Shown piece after piece: positions 52,395-63,402 of a stretch of DNA of 64,000 nucleotides. Source of the DNA: Bordetella genomosp. 4. Its GTDB lineage: Bacteria; Pseudomonadota; Gammaproteobacteria; Burkholderiales; Burkholderiaceae_B. A model generated the notes under the pieces. The model searched no databases and was not told the origin of the DNA. It saw only the letters and a program-made list of their open reading frames with translations. The position numbers were made by a program, and so were the translations under genes. The stretch covers positions 1 to 64,000 of the forward strand of contig NZ_NEVQ01000022.1 of NCBI RefSeq assembly GCF_002261185.1, in the 5' to 3' direction. Position 1 is the first letter of the stretch. The number at the start of each line of letters is the position of its first letter.

Positions 52395-54647
52395 CTAGGA
52401 GAAATTGCGGCCCCGCGTGGCCGCCTCTGCGCACGCTGCAACATAAGCATTGACCCGCGCTGCACGCAGGCGAGCCCGCACGAACATCAAGATCGCTAAT
52501 CCGCCATGCACGATCAACAATAACCACGCCAGCAGCCACCAGGCAGCTCGCAGCATGGCGGGCGCCAGATCGCTGGCGCCACGGCGGGCATCCAGCGTAT
52601 AGACCGGCGAGCCGCTCGCATCCTGCGATACACCCACGATCATGGCCTCGACGGCAAATGGCGCAACGCCGTCAGGCCCGGCCAGCCACGCATATTGGTG
52701 ATAACGCTGCAACGCATCGAGCCTGCCCTCCGGCGACTTCTCGGCCGATGAATCCGCGTCGTCAAACGTAGGAACAGCCGGCAGACGGGCATGCGGCCCG
52801 GCTCGCACATCCAGCACTACACCACCGCGCTGACTACGCAACGTCGCGTCCGCAGCCGCAGCGACAATCCCTTCCACCTGCGGCGCAGCCACTCGTTGCG
52901 CCAGTCTTCTGACTTTGGACAACCCTTGCGCAGAAATCACGATGGTCGTTTTACCGGTATTGAGTTCCCTCTGCTCTGCGGCCTGCGCCAACGCCTTCCA
53001 GTTGGTGTACTCCTTGTCACTAAGCAAGTTCTCAACCATCGCGTTACGTAAAGCGGTGCAACCCGTCTGTCCCTTTGCATTGAGCCGGGCACAATAGGCA
53101 TCCACTTCCGCGATCGCTTTCGGTACACCGATCACATCGAAAAGCTGTCGTTGATCACGCCCTTGCAACTGATTCAGATACGCCAACGGGTTGTCCTGTA
53201 CGTTCCGGTGCATCTGCTGTTGCACCATCCTATCCAGCATGGGATTGGCGCGCGTACGCAGAAATTTCCCGCTATACAGCGCAAACGCTTGCTCGTCCTC
53301 GTGCAATCGCGGTGTTTGCGGCGTACCGCCTCCCCATCGCAACGTACTGCACTGGACCGCAGGCATGCCCTGACGCGCTGTCGTCAACGAACAACGTGCC
53401 TCCCCCTTCAATGCCACCATGGTCCCCGCAGCGGGACTGGCCTCACGCAACGCACCAGCGCTGTCATAAGTCCGCATCTGCGCGCCCAGCAGCCACGCCT
53501 TGGTTTGCAGCACGTCGCCGCGCAGCCCTCCCCCGCTCACCATGGCAACGCCAACGAGCAATAACAGCGCCGTGATTGTCAGCACGACGTGACGCCCCCA
53601 GTACACACGAGGATAGGCACGCGTTTCCGCATCGATGGAAAAATGTTTGCCCAGGCTTACGACGGAATAATCATCCACCCGCAGTTCCGCGTCGACTCGG
53701 CCGGTGGCAGGGATGACCAAATGAGGCAGCCAATGCTTGGGCAGAATGAGATGCAGCTTGTCGCCCAGGAACCAATGCTGAGAAACTGCCGCCGAATTGT
53801 TCGGATGGTTCAATTGAACGGCTGTGAGCGCACCTCGCACGTGGTTCACGCGTTTGGGCATCGCCCAACGGCGTGGCCGCCATATGAGCCACAGTGCGCA
53901 TAACAGCAACACGCCAGCCCCCGCGGTGCATCCTAGACGGACAACATCGCCTGTGAACGTGGCAACGCCGGCGCTCACCGCGGACAACACCAGCAGCGAT
54001 GCGGGGCCGAAACCCAGCCCCGGAGATTGGCGAGCTGTCATTTCAGCGGGCGTCTCATGACGCTGGCCGAGCACATCGACACGCACGATATTCTCTTCGT
54101 CTGGCGAGAGGCCCTCGGATGGCGCATCGATATCCGACATCTCGCCGATCTCACCGCTCGCCCACTGCTGGGCTTGTTCCTGACATACGGCGCTTCGCTC
54201 GCGGCCGCCTGCCAGATCGAACTCGCCATTGAGTCGAATCACAATGGCAACCTTGTCCGCCAGCATGACCTCGGCATCGTTATTGCCTTGCAGAAAATCG
54301 CTCGCGTCATACGGCAGAATCACCTCGACCCCGCCCAGCGTGTCATGCATCTGTTCCCCGCCGCCGTTGGCGGTCAAACCGTGACGCAGATATTCACCTC
54401 TCAATCGGTAAACCTTGCTGTTTGCCAGTTTTAATGGACGCTGGCGCTTTCCGGGACGCGTCAAAAAGGGCTGAATCAGCGCCAGTTCCTCGGCCGTCGC
54501 CTCACGTGGCGGCGTGTCTATCTGCACAAGGCTCTTGAGGATGCGCTTGCTGGCACGGCGGCGCGATTGATAACGGATCACGCCATAGAGCGAATAGCCG
54601 AGCATTGCCAGCAACAGCAATAATTTCAATAAAACCAACGTGTCCAT
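52395..54647 (-). CDS. IgaA-like (IgaA/UmoB family) membrane protein
   Basis: 750 aa, about the E. coli IgaA length (711). Predicted topology matches IgaA: helix near 4-24, paired hydrophobic segments near 221-255, another near 350-370, then a long presumably periplasmic part with two Cys in VDAYCARLNAKGQTGCTALRNAMV, and a last helix near 696-722. KRILKSLVQIDTPPREATAEELALIQPFL and GGVEVILPYDASDF also look IgaA-like. IgaA holds back Rcs signalling in enterics; I see no rcs gene here. ATG 54647 places the first helix at the start; the frame from 54725 adds 26 residues. The family call is by eye. Confidence 0.65.
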   Translation of the reverse strand: MDTLVLLKLLLLLAMLGYSLYGVIRYQSRRRASKRILKSLVQIDTPPREATAEELALIQPFLTRPGKRQRPLKLANSKVYRLRGEYLRHGLTANGGGEQMHDTLGGVEVILPYDASDFLQGNNDAEVMLADKVAIVIRLNGEFDLAGGRERSAVCQEQAQQWASGEIGEMSDIDAPSEGLSPDEENIVRVDVLGQRHETPAEMTARQSPGLGFGPASLLVLSAVSAGVATFTGDVVRLGCTAGAGVLLLCALWLIWRPRRWAMPKRVNHVRGALTAVQLNHPNNSAAVSQHWFLGDKLHLILPKHWLPHLVIPATGRVDAELRVDDYSVVSLGKHFSIDAETRAYPRVYWGRHVVLTITALLLLVGVAMVSGGGLRGDVLQTKAWLLGAQMRTYDSAGALREASPAAGTMVALKGEARCSLTTARQGMPAVQCSTLRWGGGTPQTPRLHEDEQAFALYSGKFLRTRANPMLDRMVQQQMHRNVQDNPLAYLNQLQGRDQRQLFDVIGVPKAIAEVDAYCARLNAKGQTGCTALRNAMVENLLSDKEYTNWKALAQAAEQRELNTGKTTIVISAQGLSKVRRLAQRVAAPQVEGIVAAAADATLRSQRGGVVLDVRAGPHARLPAVPTFDDADSSAEKSPEGRLDALQRYHQYAWLAGPDGVAPFAVEAMIVGVSQDASGSPVYTLDARRGASDLAPAMLRAAWWLLAWLLLIVHGGLAILMFVRARLRAARVNAYVAACAEAATRGRNFS

Positions 54648-54827
54648 CGCGCCTGACTTTTTCCTGGAGGAAGCCGCGGGAATCATAGGAGGTCGCCGGC
54701 ACGAAAGACAGAGCGAAAACCACACACAGCCCGCGAAATCGTGACAAAAAGCTACTCTGACCCGGTGTTTGCTACGATATCACCTCGGCCACGAGCCCGA
54801 TTCTCATCTAGCACAAGGAATTCTCCC

Positions 54828-55223
54828 ATGCGTCTCCTGCACACCATGCTGCGCGTCGGCAACCTGGACAAGTCGATCGATTTCTATACCAATGTCCTGG
54901 GCATGCGCGTGCTGCGCCGCAAAGATTACCCCGATGGCAAATTCACCCTGGCGTTCGTTGGCTATCAAGACGAAAGCGAAGGCGCAGTCATCGAGCTGAC
55001 CCACAACTGGGACACCGACCACTACGACCTGGGCAATGGCTATGGCCACATTGCGCTGGAGGTCGACAACGCCTACGAGGCCTGTGAAAAGGTCAAACAA
55101 AAAGGCGGCAAGGTCACGCGCGAGGCCGGCCCGATGAAGCACGGCACCACCGTCATCGCCTTTGTCGAAGACCCGGACGGCTACAAAATCGAATTCATCC
55201 AGAAAAAAGGCCGCGCCGACTGA
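54828..55223 (+). CDS. gloA: Lactoylglutathione lyase (glyoxalase I)
   Basis: Converts the methylglyoxal-glutathione adduct to lactoylglutathione. 131 aa. All four metal ligands are in place at the same numbers as in the E. coli enzyme: His5, Glu56, His74, Glu122. The short form without the extra loop predicts a nickel- or cobalt-type enzyme. AAGGA precedes ATG 54828; a frame from 54741 adds 29 residues that overlap the divergent gene's promoter. Followed 20 bp later by def. Confidence 0.96.
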   Translation: MRLLHTMLRVGNLDKSIDFYTNVLGMRVLRRKDYPDGKFTLAFVGYQDESEGAVIELTHNWDTDHYDLGNGYGHIALEVDNAYEACEKVKQKGGKVTREAGPMKHGTTVIAFVEDPDGYKIEFIQKKGRAD

Positions 55224-55243
55224 CCGGCAGCGCTCATATCGCC

Positions 55244-55777
55244 ATGATTCATCCCATCCTGAAAATGGGCGATCCGCGTTTGCTGCGGGTGGCTCAGCCC
55301 GTCGAGCAATTCGACACGCCCGAGCTGCACACGCTGGTCGCCGACATGTTCGAGACCATGGCGCATGCGCAGGGCGTTGGCTTGGCTGCACCGCAAATCG
55401 GCGTCGATCTGCAGTTGGTCATATTCGGATTCGACCGGAACGAACGCTATCCCGATGCGCCGGCGGTTCCGCAGACGGTTCTGTGCAATCCGGTGATCAC
55501 GCCTTTATCAGACGAACGCGAAGACGGCTGGGAAGGCTGCCTGTCCGTGCCGGGCCTGCGCGGGCTGGTGCCGCGCTATCGGCATATCCGCTACAGCGGC
55601 TACACCCCGCAGGGCGAATATATCGAACGCGAGGCCGAGGGTTTTCACGCGCGCGTCGTGCAGCATGAGTGCGATCATCTGATCGGCCGGCTTTATCCGT
55701 CCCGGATCGAGGACTTCACCAAGTTCGGATTCACAGAGATCCTGTTTCCCGGCATGGATCCGAATCAGGACGATTGA
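55244..55777 (+). CDS. def: Peptide deformylase
   Basis: Removes the N-formyl group from new proteins. 177 aa. The three motifs are intact: [10 protein letters not shown] (44-53), EGCLSVP (Cys99 metal ligand) and QHECDHL (His141, Glu142, His145). It is not next to fmt, so this may be a second deformylase besides the main def-fmt copy; that copy is not visible here. Directly after gloA and before a clear terminator. Confidence 0.95.
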   Translation: MIHPILKMGDPRLLRVAQPVEQFDTPELHTLVADMFETMAHAQGVGLAAPQIGVDLQLVIFGFDRNERYPDAPAVPQTVLCNPVITPLSDEREDGWEGCLSVPGLRGLVPRYRHIRYSGYTPQGEYIEREAEGFHARVVQHECDHLIGRLYPSRIEDFTKFGFTEILFPGMDPNQDD

Positions 55778-55792
55778 AACGCGGCGTACACG

Positions 55793-55831
55793 AAGAGGGG
55801 CAGGTATCCATCAAGATGCTCTGCCCCTCTT
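55793..55831. terminator. Bidirectional intrinsic terminator between def and niaP-like gene
   Basis: AAGAGGGGCAG pairs with CTGCCCCTCTT (11 bp, 17-nt loop). On the plus strand TCATTT follows. It lies between the convergent stops of def (55777) and the MFS gene (55847), so it probably serves both. Confidence 0.65.
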
Positions 55832-55846
55832 TCATTTCGTACTGGG

Positions 55847-57163
55847 TTAATCCAAGGCCCTGTCCTTGGACTCGACGTCGACCCACTTGATCGCGACGGC
55901 GCCTGCCACCAGCAATCCCGACAAAACAAACAACGACAAGGTGAATTGCGTCGCCATGATCGGTGCAATCAAGGCCGGGGCGAACAACCCGCCGAGCCGG
56001 GCCACGGCACCTGCCGCCCCCATACCACTGGCGCGTAAGCTCGTCGGATAGACCTCAGGCGTAAAGGCATACAGCGCGCCCCAGGTACCCAGCAATGCAA
56101 AGCTCATCAACAATGTTGAGGTCACCATCAACGCGACCGAGCTCCCCAGGCTGTACAGCAGGCACCCTGCCGCACTGAACAGCAGAAAGCCGATCAGCGT
56201 GGGTTTGCGCCCATAACGCTCAACCGCATAGGCCGACAAGGCATATCCAGGTACTTGCGCCAACGCCAGGACGATCAAGAACGCCTGTCCGCGCATAAAG
56301 CCCATGCCTTCGGCAGACAGCTTGATGGGCAGATACACAAAGACGCCGTAGTAGGCGACGGAAACCAGCAGCCATGCCAACAACAGCGACACGCTGCGCC
56401 GCGCCAGACCGGTGCCGAACAACGCGAACACCGATTTGCGCTCCATCGTTTGCGGCTCGAGCTCGGCGATTTGAACGCTGTTGCCGTTGGTCTTGGCAAC
56501 GCGTTCCAGCACTTGCCGGGCCTCTTCCGATTTACCCGTCTTGTTTAAATACAGAGGCGACTCGGGAACATACCAACGCAGGATCACCCCGACGATCGCA
56601 GGTATCCCCGTGACAAAGAAAATAATGCGCCATGCTTCATCGCCATACGCACTGGCCACCCACGCCAGAATGGCGAGAAAAACAGTCCCCAAAGCCCAAA
56701 ACGACTCGAGCCACACCAGCCAGCGGCCACGGCGCTGAGCGGGCAGAAACTCCGCCATCATCGTGTAATCGACGGGCAAGGTGCCGCCTACACCGATACC
56801 GGTCAGAAACCGCAAAATCAACAGCCATTGGAAATCCGGCGCAAACGCCGATGCCACCCCAGCGCAGGCATCGATGATCACAGCCAGCATCAACACAGGA
56901 CGCCGGCCAATACGATCGGCCAAACGGCCGAACGCGAAGGCGCCGATCAACATGCCTACAAAAAACAAGGTCCCCGTCTGCAGCGCCTGCGGAATCGTCA
57001 GGCCAAAGGTCTTTGCTATCGACGGCGCGCTGAAACCGATCGACAGTACCTGCATCGCGTCCGCCATCCAGACCAGCCCGAATATCACAAACAGCCGATA
57101 CTGGAATTTTCCTACGCCTGCTGTGTTCAACCCTTGTTCAATCGTTATTTTTGATGCTGCCAT
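55847..57163 (-). CDS. MFS transporter, NiaP-like (nicotinate uptake)
   Basis: 438 aa, 12 predicted helices. GRLADRIGRRPVLML is the MFS loop 2-3 motif; GVGGTLPVDYTMMAEFLPAQRRGRWLVWLESFWALG is characteristic of the NiaP/SV2-like metabolite group, and a long middle loop carries KTGKSEEARQVLERVA. Last gene of the minus-strand unit nicC - nicA - nicB - MFS, so it most probably imports nicotinate for degradation. A NicT-type transporter of P. putida has the same role but is a different subgroup. Confidence 0.88.
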   Translation of the reverse strand: MAASKITIEQGLNTAGVGKFQYRLFVIFGLVWMADAMQVLSIGFSAPSIAKTFGLTIPQALQTGTLFFVGMLIGAFAFGRLADRIGRRPVLMLAVIIDACAGVASAFAPDFQWLLILRFLTGIGVGGTLPVDYTMMAEFLPAQRRGRWLVWLESFWALGTVFLAILAWVASAYGDEAWRIIFFVTGIPAIVGVILRWYVPESPLYLNKTGKSEEARQVLERVAKTNGNSVQIAELEPQTMERKSVFALFGTGLARRSVSLLLAWLLVSVAYYGVFVYLPIKLSAEGMGFMRGQAFLIVLALAQVPGYALSAYAVERYGRKPTLIGFLLFSAAGCLLYSLGSSVALMVTSTLLMSFALLGTWGALYAFTPEVYPTSLRASGMGAAGAVARLGGLFAPALIAPIMATQFTLSLFVLSGLLVAGAVAIKWVDVESKDRALD

Positions 57164-57247
57164 GGCTACTCCTACGAGGTTTGCCGTTGCTTTTATGCGC
57201 TGTCGCGCAATTAAAAATCAGTCCTGCGTATTCAAAACATCCTCGAA

Positions 57248-60200
57248 TCAACGGGATTGATTTCGTATCTGGCCGATCACTGCCAAGCTGTCGGCCCATT
57301 CAGGCTCTTGCGGCGCAAATCGCACCCGCAAGTAATTCAACAGATCCTGCACTTGCTCATCATTCAAACTGTCTTTGAATCCTGGCATATAGCCGAGATC
57401 ATCGTTGGCCGGCGTCTGAATACCATGCAGAATGACTTGCACCAGATTATCGGGCGTCGCGGCGTGCAGGTTCGTATTCACCGCCAACAAGGGCTTGACG
57501 CCAAACAATGTGGGCCCTGCCGCGGCCTCGTGACACACTGCACAGGCATTTTGATAAATCCGTTCGCCTCGCGCATGTCCCTCGAACAGGCGCTGCACAG
57601 ACGGCTGCACAACAGGCGTTTGTGCAATGACGGGCGCCGGCGCAGTAGGCGCAGGTATCCCTGCGGCAGGCAGTTCGGACTCAGGCGCGGCAGTGCCGGG
57701 CAGGTTGAGCAGATACGTGGCAATAGCGCGCACATCGCTCTCGGGCAATTCGCTCAGACCCCTGATGACAGGCGCCATGGGTCCTGCCGCCACGCCATGG
57801 CTCGCTGAATATCCTGTCCGCAGATATTGAAATAACGCGTCGGGGGTCCAGGGCACTTTGCCGCTCGCCAAGCGATTCAGCGGCGGCGCTTCCCACCCCT
57901 CGGCCTCGCCCCCGGCCAAATAATTACCAACCCCTGTTTTTTCAGCCCCCAGCGTATTGCGCGGCGAATGGCAGGCGGCGCAGTGACCTGCACCCTGCAC
58001 GAGATAGGCCCCACGATTCCACGCGAGAGATTGTGCGGGATCGGGCTCGTAGACGCCCGTATCGTGGAACAGCAGATTCCAGCCCGCCATCATCGGCCGC
58101 CAGTTATAGGGAAAAGGCAATTCGGTCTTGGGCGGCTCGTTGCGAACGGGCGGCTGCACCATCAAATACGCATACAGGGCCTGCATATCCGCATCTGTCA
58201 TTTTGGCAAACGCGGTATAGGGAAAGGCCGGATAGAGCTGACGGCCGTCTCGATGCACGCCTTCGCGCATGGCACGTTCAAACGCGCGATACGACCACTG
58301 GCCTATTCCGGTCTCATTGTCCGGCGTAATGTTGGTGGTGTAGATCGTGCCAAAGGGCGTGTCCAGACCCAGGCCGCCCGCATTCGCCTGACCACCCGGC
58401 ACCGTATGGCACACCACGCAATCTCCCGCTGCCGCGACCAAGCGGCCTCGTTCAATCGCTGCCGCCGAGTAGAGCGAAACATCGGGGCCTGCAGTAGGTG
58501 CGAGAGCTGGTTTGAGCGGCCAAGCCATGGTGACCACTCCTGCCAATGCGCCCGCTCCGGCGGCCAACCATAGACCACTTCGCCGCAGCCAGCTGCGCGT
58601 GGGCGACGACGAGGGAACTGGCCCAGCCAAGGCATCGCGCAGTTGCTCCACATTGACTGGCACCTGCCGCAGTCGCACACCGGTGGCATCAAAAATCGCA
58701 TTTCCGATCGCCGCAGCAGCAGGCAGGGTCATCACCCCATCCAGCGCCAGTTGTCCGTGATCGATAGGCTGTGCAGGCGTCAACCCCTGATGTGCATTCA
58801 ACGGCGCCACGTCATGAGACACCGGCTCATCACCCGGCACGGCAGCGTTACCCGAACTGCTTGCCCCCCAGTCATCAAACCGCGGCGGCGCTGCGAGCAG
58901 CCTGCGGGCAGCATCCAGCAACCGGGGATCCTGTTCACGAATGGTAGCGCCCTGCGCCGGCTGCAGAGATTGACTGTCACGTCCGACCATCAGACGCGTG
59001 ACATCCACGTTCCCCGTCTCCGGCGCTACCTCAACCTCAACCAGCCAGGCACTCCATGTTTCCACGGCTGTGCCATCAAGCTGCTGATCCCGGACGTGAG
59101 CGGTCGCATAGCCGCGCCCGCGTAAAGGAGACCGACCAGCAATTTCGTGTTCGGCCAAAGCTTGTGGTGCCGAAGTCTGCCGTGCCGAGTTCTGCTGCGC
59201 TGAAGCTTGGGGTGCCGAAGCTTGCCGTGTGGGACCCAATGCCGCGAATCCCGTCTCCTCGCCCCCTGGCGCTGCCATGTTCGCAGCCAGCGCCGAACCG
59301 TTCACTTGTTCGAGCATGCGCCGCGTCAACGCCTGACCTGGCCCGTTTGGCAACAACGACAAACGATACGCCATCGGATCCATGCCCAATCGCGCAGCCT
59401 CTTCGTCCAGCAGACTCTCGTGCGCAAACACCTGCATCGCCTCGAACTCCCCGGGCGATGCATGGATCAACGGTGCCCCAACATCCACGGTTGTCCGTAC
59501 GATCTCTCCCGCGTCTTGCAGCCGAGGCATCGCCACGGACGCTGCCTGGGCGGGCTGGCTGAGCAATCGCGCCAAACTGGGCCGAGCGCCCCAGGGATGG
59601 CTCGACGCCCATTTCGGCACGACGCTCCCATCGCCGGCAAGCGAACCGGGCCCCTCATCAGACTCGGAATCTCCTGTGCCGCCCGCCGCAGCAGATGCTG
59701 GCGTGTGTGCAGCGGACGTCGCGGCAGCCGCAGGCACAACGGACGATGCATGGCTTAACACCATCTCGCCCGGCGTTGACGCGCGCTGCACCGGAACATG
59801 CACCGGCCGGCCCACAACACGCGACAGCAGCGCGGCATCTGCCGCCGCATCCAGCACATCGAGGATATGAATTTCACCCTCACCACGCTGCACCGTATCG
59901 ATAAGTGTGATCCGGTCAACAGGTATGGCCAGCAAATGGCTCAGCTCTTCTTGCACGTATCGATGATAGGCTGACGCACAAGGCAGCCAGGCGGTAGCGT
60001 GGCTATCTGTACACCACACAGTCGCGCCCTGGCCATCCGTTGCAGGATGTTCAGCGACGCTCCATACATAAGACAAGCCTTCTGACGTAGAGGCTGCCGT
60101 AGTTGACGATATCTGCGACGGCGACTCCGTCCCCCGCATCGAGGAACCAGGAAATTGCCACTTTACGTCCAGCCCATCCAGAGCCTGGCGCGCCAGCATC

Positions 60201-60436
60201 GCCGATACTGCCACGACACCGACAAACTCCGCGAGTTGCACGACCCTGACCACACCCGGCAAGACTTGGGCGCTCGAAGTATCGAGGTCCGCCACGGTCG
60301 CGCCGCGATAACGCCTGCCATCCCACAACACTCGCGGTGGACGCAGCAGCGCGCCATGCAGCAAGCCGCCAGCAACGCTGGATGGCTCTGCGCGCCGGGC
60401 AGAAACAACAAGCTCGGGCAACTCGGCGCCGCTCAC
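57248..60436 (-). CDS. nicB: Nicotinate dehydrogenase subunit B (molybdopterin + three cytochrome c), divergent
   Basis: 1062 aa from GTG 60436 (GTGA overlap with nicA). Residues 1-600 resemble molybdopterin subunits (DAAADAALLSRVVGRPVHV; AFAHESLLDEEAARLGMDPMAYRLSLL-type block; GNAIFDATGVRLRQVPVN), then a helix near 622-642 and three heme c motifs: CVVCH about 675, CAACH about 819, CAVCH about 967. Electrons go from nicotinate hydroxylation via NicA to these hemes. Odd points: it starts at the hammerhead region, where NicB proteins as I recall carry an earlier molybdopterin segment (P. putida NicB is 1187 aa); the glycine motif reads QRGEGEIH; a Ser/Ala/Gln-rich stretch is near 400-425. Confidence 0.82.
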   Translation of the reverse strand: MSGAELPELVVSARRAEPSSVAGGLLHGALLRPPRVLWDGRRYRGATVADLDTSSAQVLPGVVRVVQLAEFVGVVAVSAMLARQALDGLDVKWQFPGSSMRGTESPSQISSTTAASTSEGLSYVWSVAEHPATDGQGATVWCTDSHATAWLPCASAYHRYVQEELSHLLAIPVDRITLIDTVQRGEGEIHILDVLDAAADAALLSRVVGRPVHVPVQRASTPGEMVLSHASSVVPAAAATSAAHTPASAAAGGTGDSESDEGPGSLAGDGSVVPKWASSHPWGARPSLARLLSQPAQAASVAMPRLQDAGEIVRTTVDVGAPLIHASPGEFEAMQVFAHESLLDEEAARLGMDPMAYRLSLLPNGPGQALTRRMLEQVNGSALAANMAAPGGEETGFAALGPTRQASAPQASAQQNSARQTSAPQALAEHEIAGRSPLRGRGYATAHVRDQQLDGTAVETWSAWLVEVEVAPETGNVDVTRLMVGRDSQSLQPAQGATIREQDPRLLDAARRLLAAPPRFDDWGASSSGNAAVPGDEPVSHDVAPLNAHQGLTPAQPIDHGQLALDGVMTLPAAAAIGNAIFDATGVRLRQVPVNVEQLRDALAGPVPSSSPTRSWLRRSGLWLAAGAGALAGVVTMAWPLKPALAPTAGPDVSLYSAAAIERGRLVAAAGDCVVCHTVPGGQANAGGLGLDTPFGTIYTTNITPDNETGIGQWSYRAFERAMREGVHRDGRQLYPAFPYTAFAKMTDADMQALYAYLMVQPPVRNEPPKTELPFPYNWRPMMAGWNLLFHDTGVYEPDPAQSLAWNRGAYLVQGAGHCAACHSPRNTLGAEKTGVGNYLAGGEAEGWEAPPLNRLASGKVPWTPDALFQYLRTGYSASHGVAAGPMAPVIRGLSELPESDVRAIATYLLNLPGTAAPESELPAAGIPAPTAPAPVIAQTPVVQPSVQRLFEGHARGERIYQNACAVCHEAAAGPTLFGVKPLLAVNTNLHAATPDNLVQVILHGIQTPANDDLGYMPGFKDSLNDEQVQDLLNYLRVRFAPQEPEWADSLAVIGQIRNQSR

Positions 60437-60984
60437 GGGGCCTCGCCCTCAGAGTCCGGCGGTGTAACGGCCGCGCCACGCAGAACAGCGGCGCGGCCAG
60501 CCGCCTGCAAGATTTCAATATGTGTGCCACAGCGGCATAAATTGTGGCGCAACTCTTCACGCAGCATCGAATCGGTCGGATCGGGGCAACGCCGCAGCAA
60601 TGCCTCAACGGTCATGATCATGCCATTCAAGCAGTAGCCGCACTGCGCCGCCTGACATTCGATGAACGCCTGCTGGGTCGGCCCCGGGCATTGCTGATCA
60701 CCCAAGCCTTCCAGCGTCGTGACCTCTCGCCGGCCCACGCCGCGAAGAGGAATCACGCAAGACCGGGCAGCCACGCCATCTATCAACACGGTGCACGCGC
60801 CGCACTCACCCAGGCCACAACCGTACTTCGGTCCATTCAATTCGAGATCGTTGCGCAAGACCAGCAACAGCGGCGTCGCGGGATCAGCCTGCACCGCTTG
60901 CTCTCGTCCGTTGACGAGCAAGCGAAAAACAGGAGAACCTGCAGAGAACGGCGCGTCGGAAACGCTGCTGTATGCCATGGTCAT
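60433..60984 (-). CDS. nicA: Nicotinate dehydrogenase subunit A ([2Fe-2S])
   Basis: Electron-transfer subunit of nicotinate 6-hydroxylase. 183 aa. The plant-type cluster is CGLGECGACTVLIDG, followed by the second cluster CQAAQCGYCLNGM and NLCRCGTHIEIL; all eight Cys of the family are present. About 20 extra residues lead the domain (MTMAYSSVSDAPFSAGSP), and the C-terminus is somewhat longer than the P. putida protein. Overlaps nicB by 4 bp, and follows nicC after 26 bp. Confidence 0.94.
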   Translation of the reverse strand: MTMAYSSVSDAPFSAGSPVFRLLVNGREQAVQADPATPLLLVLRNDLELNGPKYGCGLGECGACTVLIDGVAARSCVIPLRGVGRREVTTLEGLGDQQCPGPTQQAFIECQAAQCGYCLNGMIMTVEALLRRCPDPTDSMLREELRHNLCRCGTHIEILQAAGRAAVLRGAAVTPPDSEGEAP

Positions 60985-61010
60985 CGCTCAGAGCTCAAAT
61001 CGAAAGCGCC

Positions 61011-62495
<1,485 letters not shown>

Positions 62496-63335
62496 GTGCC
62501 AGCGTCCTCCCCATCATCGACCTATCGCTACGGCGCGCATGTCAATGCGAATGGAATCCGTCAGCACTATCTGCGTTATGGCGCAGACACTGTCCCCGTA
62601 CAACGCCCGGCTGTCGTGCTCATTCCCGGCATTACCAGCCCTGCGGTGACCTGGGGTTTTGTCGCCGAACGGCTTGGCCGGCATTTCGACACCTATGTGC
62701 TCGACGTGCGCGGCCGCGGCTTGTCTGCATCGGGCCCTGGTCTGGACTATGGTCTGGATGCCCAGGCCACCGATGTGCTGGCCTTTGCCCAGGCGCTGGA
62801 TCTGCAACGCTACGCCCTGGTGGGCCACTCGATGGGCGGACGTATCGCAATACGCGCCGCGCGCGCTCAACCCACCGGACTCACACAGCTGGTTGCTGTC
62901 GACCCTCCTGTGTCCGGACCGGGCCGGCGTCCCTACCCTGCCAAACTGCCGTGGTATGTGGACTCCATACGTCAAGCCACGCTGGGCATGGATGCGGACG
63001 CGATGCGCGCCTTTTGCCCCACGTGGACCGAGCCGCAATTACGCTTGCGTGCGCAATGGCTGCATACCTGCTACGAGCCCGCCATCGTGCAGAGTTTCGA
63101 AGATTTCGGCCGCGATGATATTCATGCGGATCTGCCCCATATCCACATACCATTGTTGCTGATGACTGCCGAACGCGGCGACGTCGTCAACGACGATGAT
63201 GTCGCTGAGTGGCAGACGCTCGCCCCCCAGACACAGCATGTACGCGTTCCCGGCGCCGGACACATGATTCCCTGGGACAACGAAACCGGGTTCTATGCCG
63301 CCTTTGGCGACTTCCTGGGACAAACACTGGATTGA
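62496..63335 (+). CDS. nicD: N-formylmaleamate deformylase
   Basis: Alpha/beta hydrolase that removes formate from N-formylmaleamate. 279 aa. NANGIRQHYLRYGAD and LIPGITSPAVTWGFVAERLG match the NicD family closely. Nucleophile Ser112 in GHSMGG, Asp136 in VAVDPPVSGPGRR and His256 in GAGHMIPWD give the triad. I use GTG 62496 with GGAG six bases upstream; an ATG at 62373 would add 41 residues with no family match, and GTG 62466 is another option. Confidence 0.92.
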   Translation: MPASSPSSTYRYGAHVNANGIRQHYLRYGADTVPVQRPAVVLIPGITSPAVTWGFVAERLGRHFDTYVLDVRGRGLSASGPGLDYGLDAQATDVLAFAQALDLQRYALVGHSMGGRIAIRAARAQPTGLTQLVAVDPPVSGPGRRPYPAKLPWYVDSIRQATLGMDADAMRAFCPTWTEPQLRLRAQWLHTCYEPAIVQSFEDFGRDDIHADLPHIHIPLLLMTAERGDVVNDDDVAEWQTLAPQTQHVRVPGAGHMIPWDNETGFYAAFGDFLGQTLD

Positions 63336-63402
63336 TCGCGATAGGGGCTGCTCCCCACCTCAACCCCATGTCCGCCCACCTCGTATCACACCGGAGTCCA
63401 CC

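Noticed and set aside
57248-60436. nicB as frameshifted
   Set aside because: The single frame keeps family blocks before and after the odd region and all three heme motifs; neighbouring frames there give no molybdopterin-like sequence.
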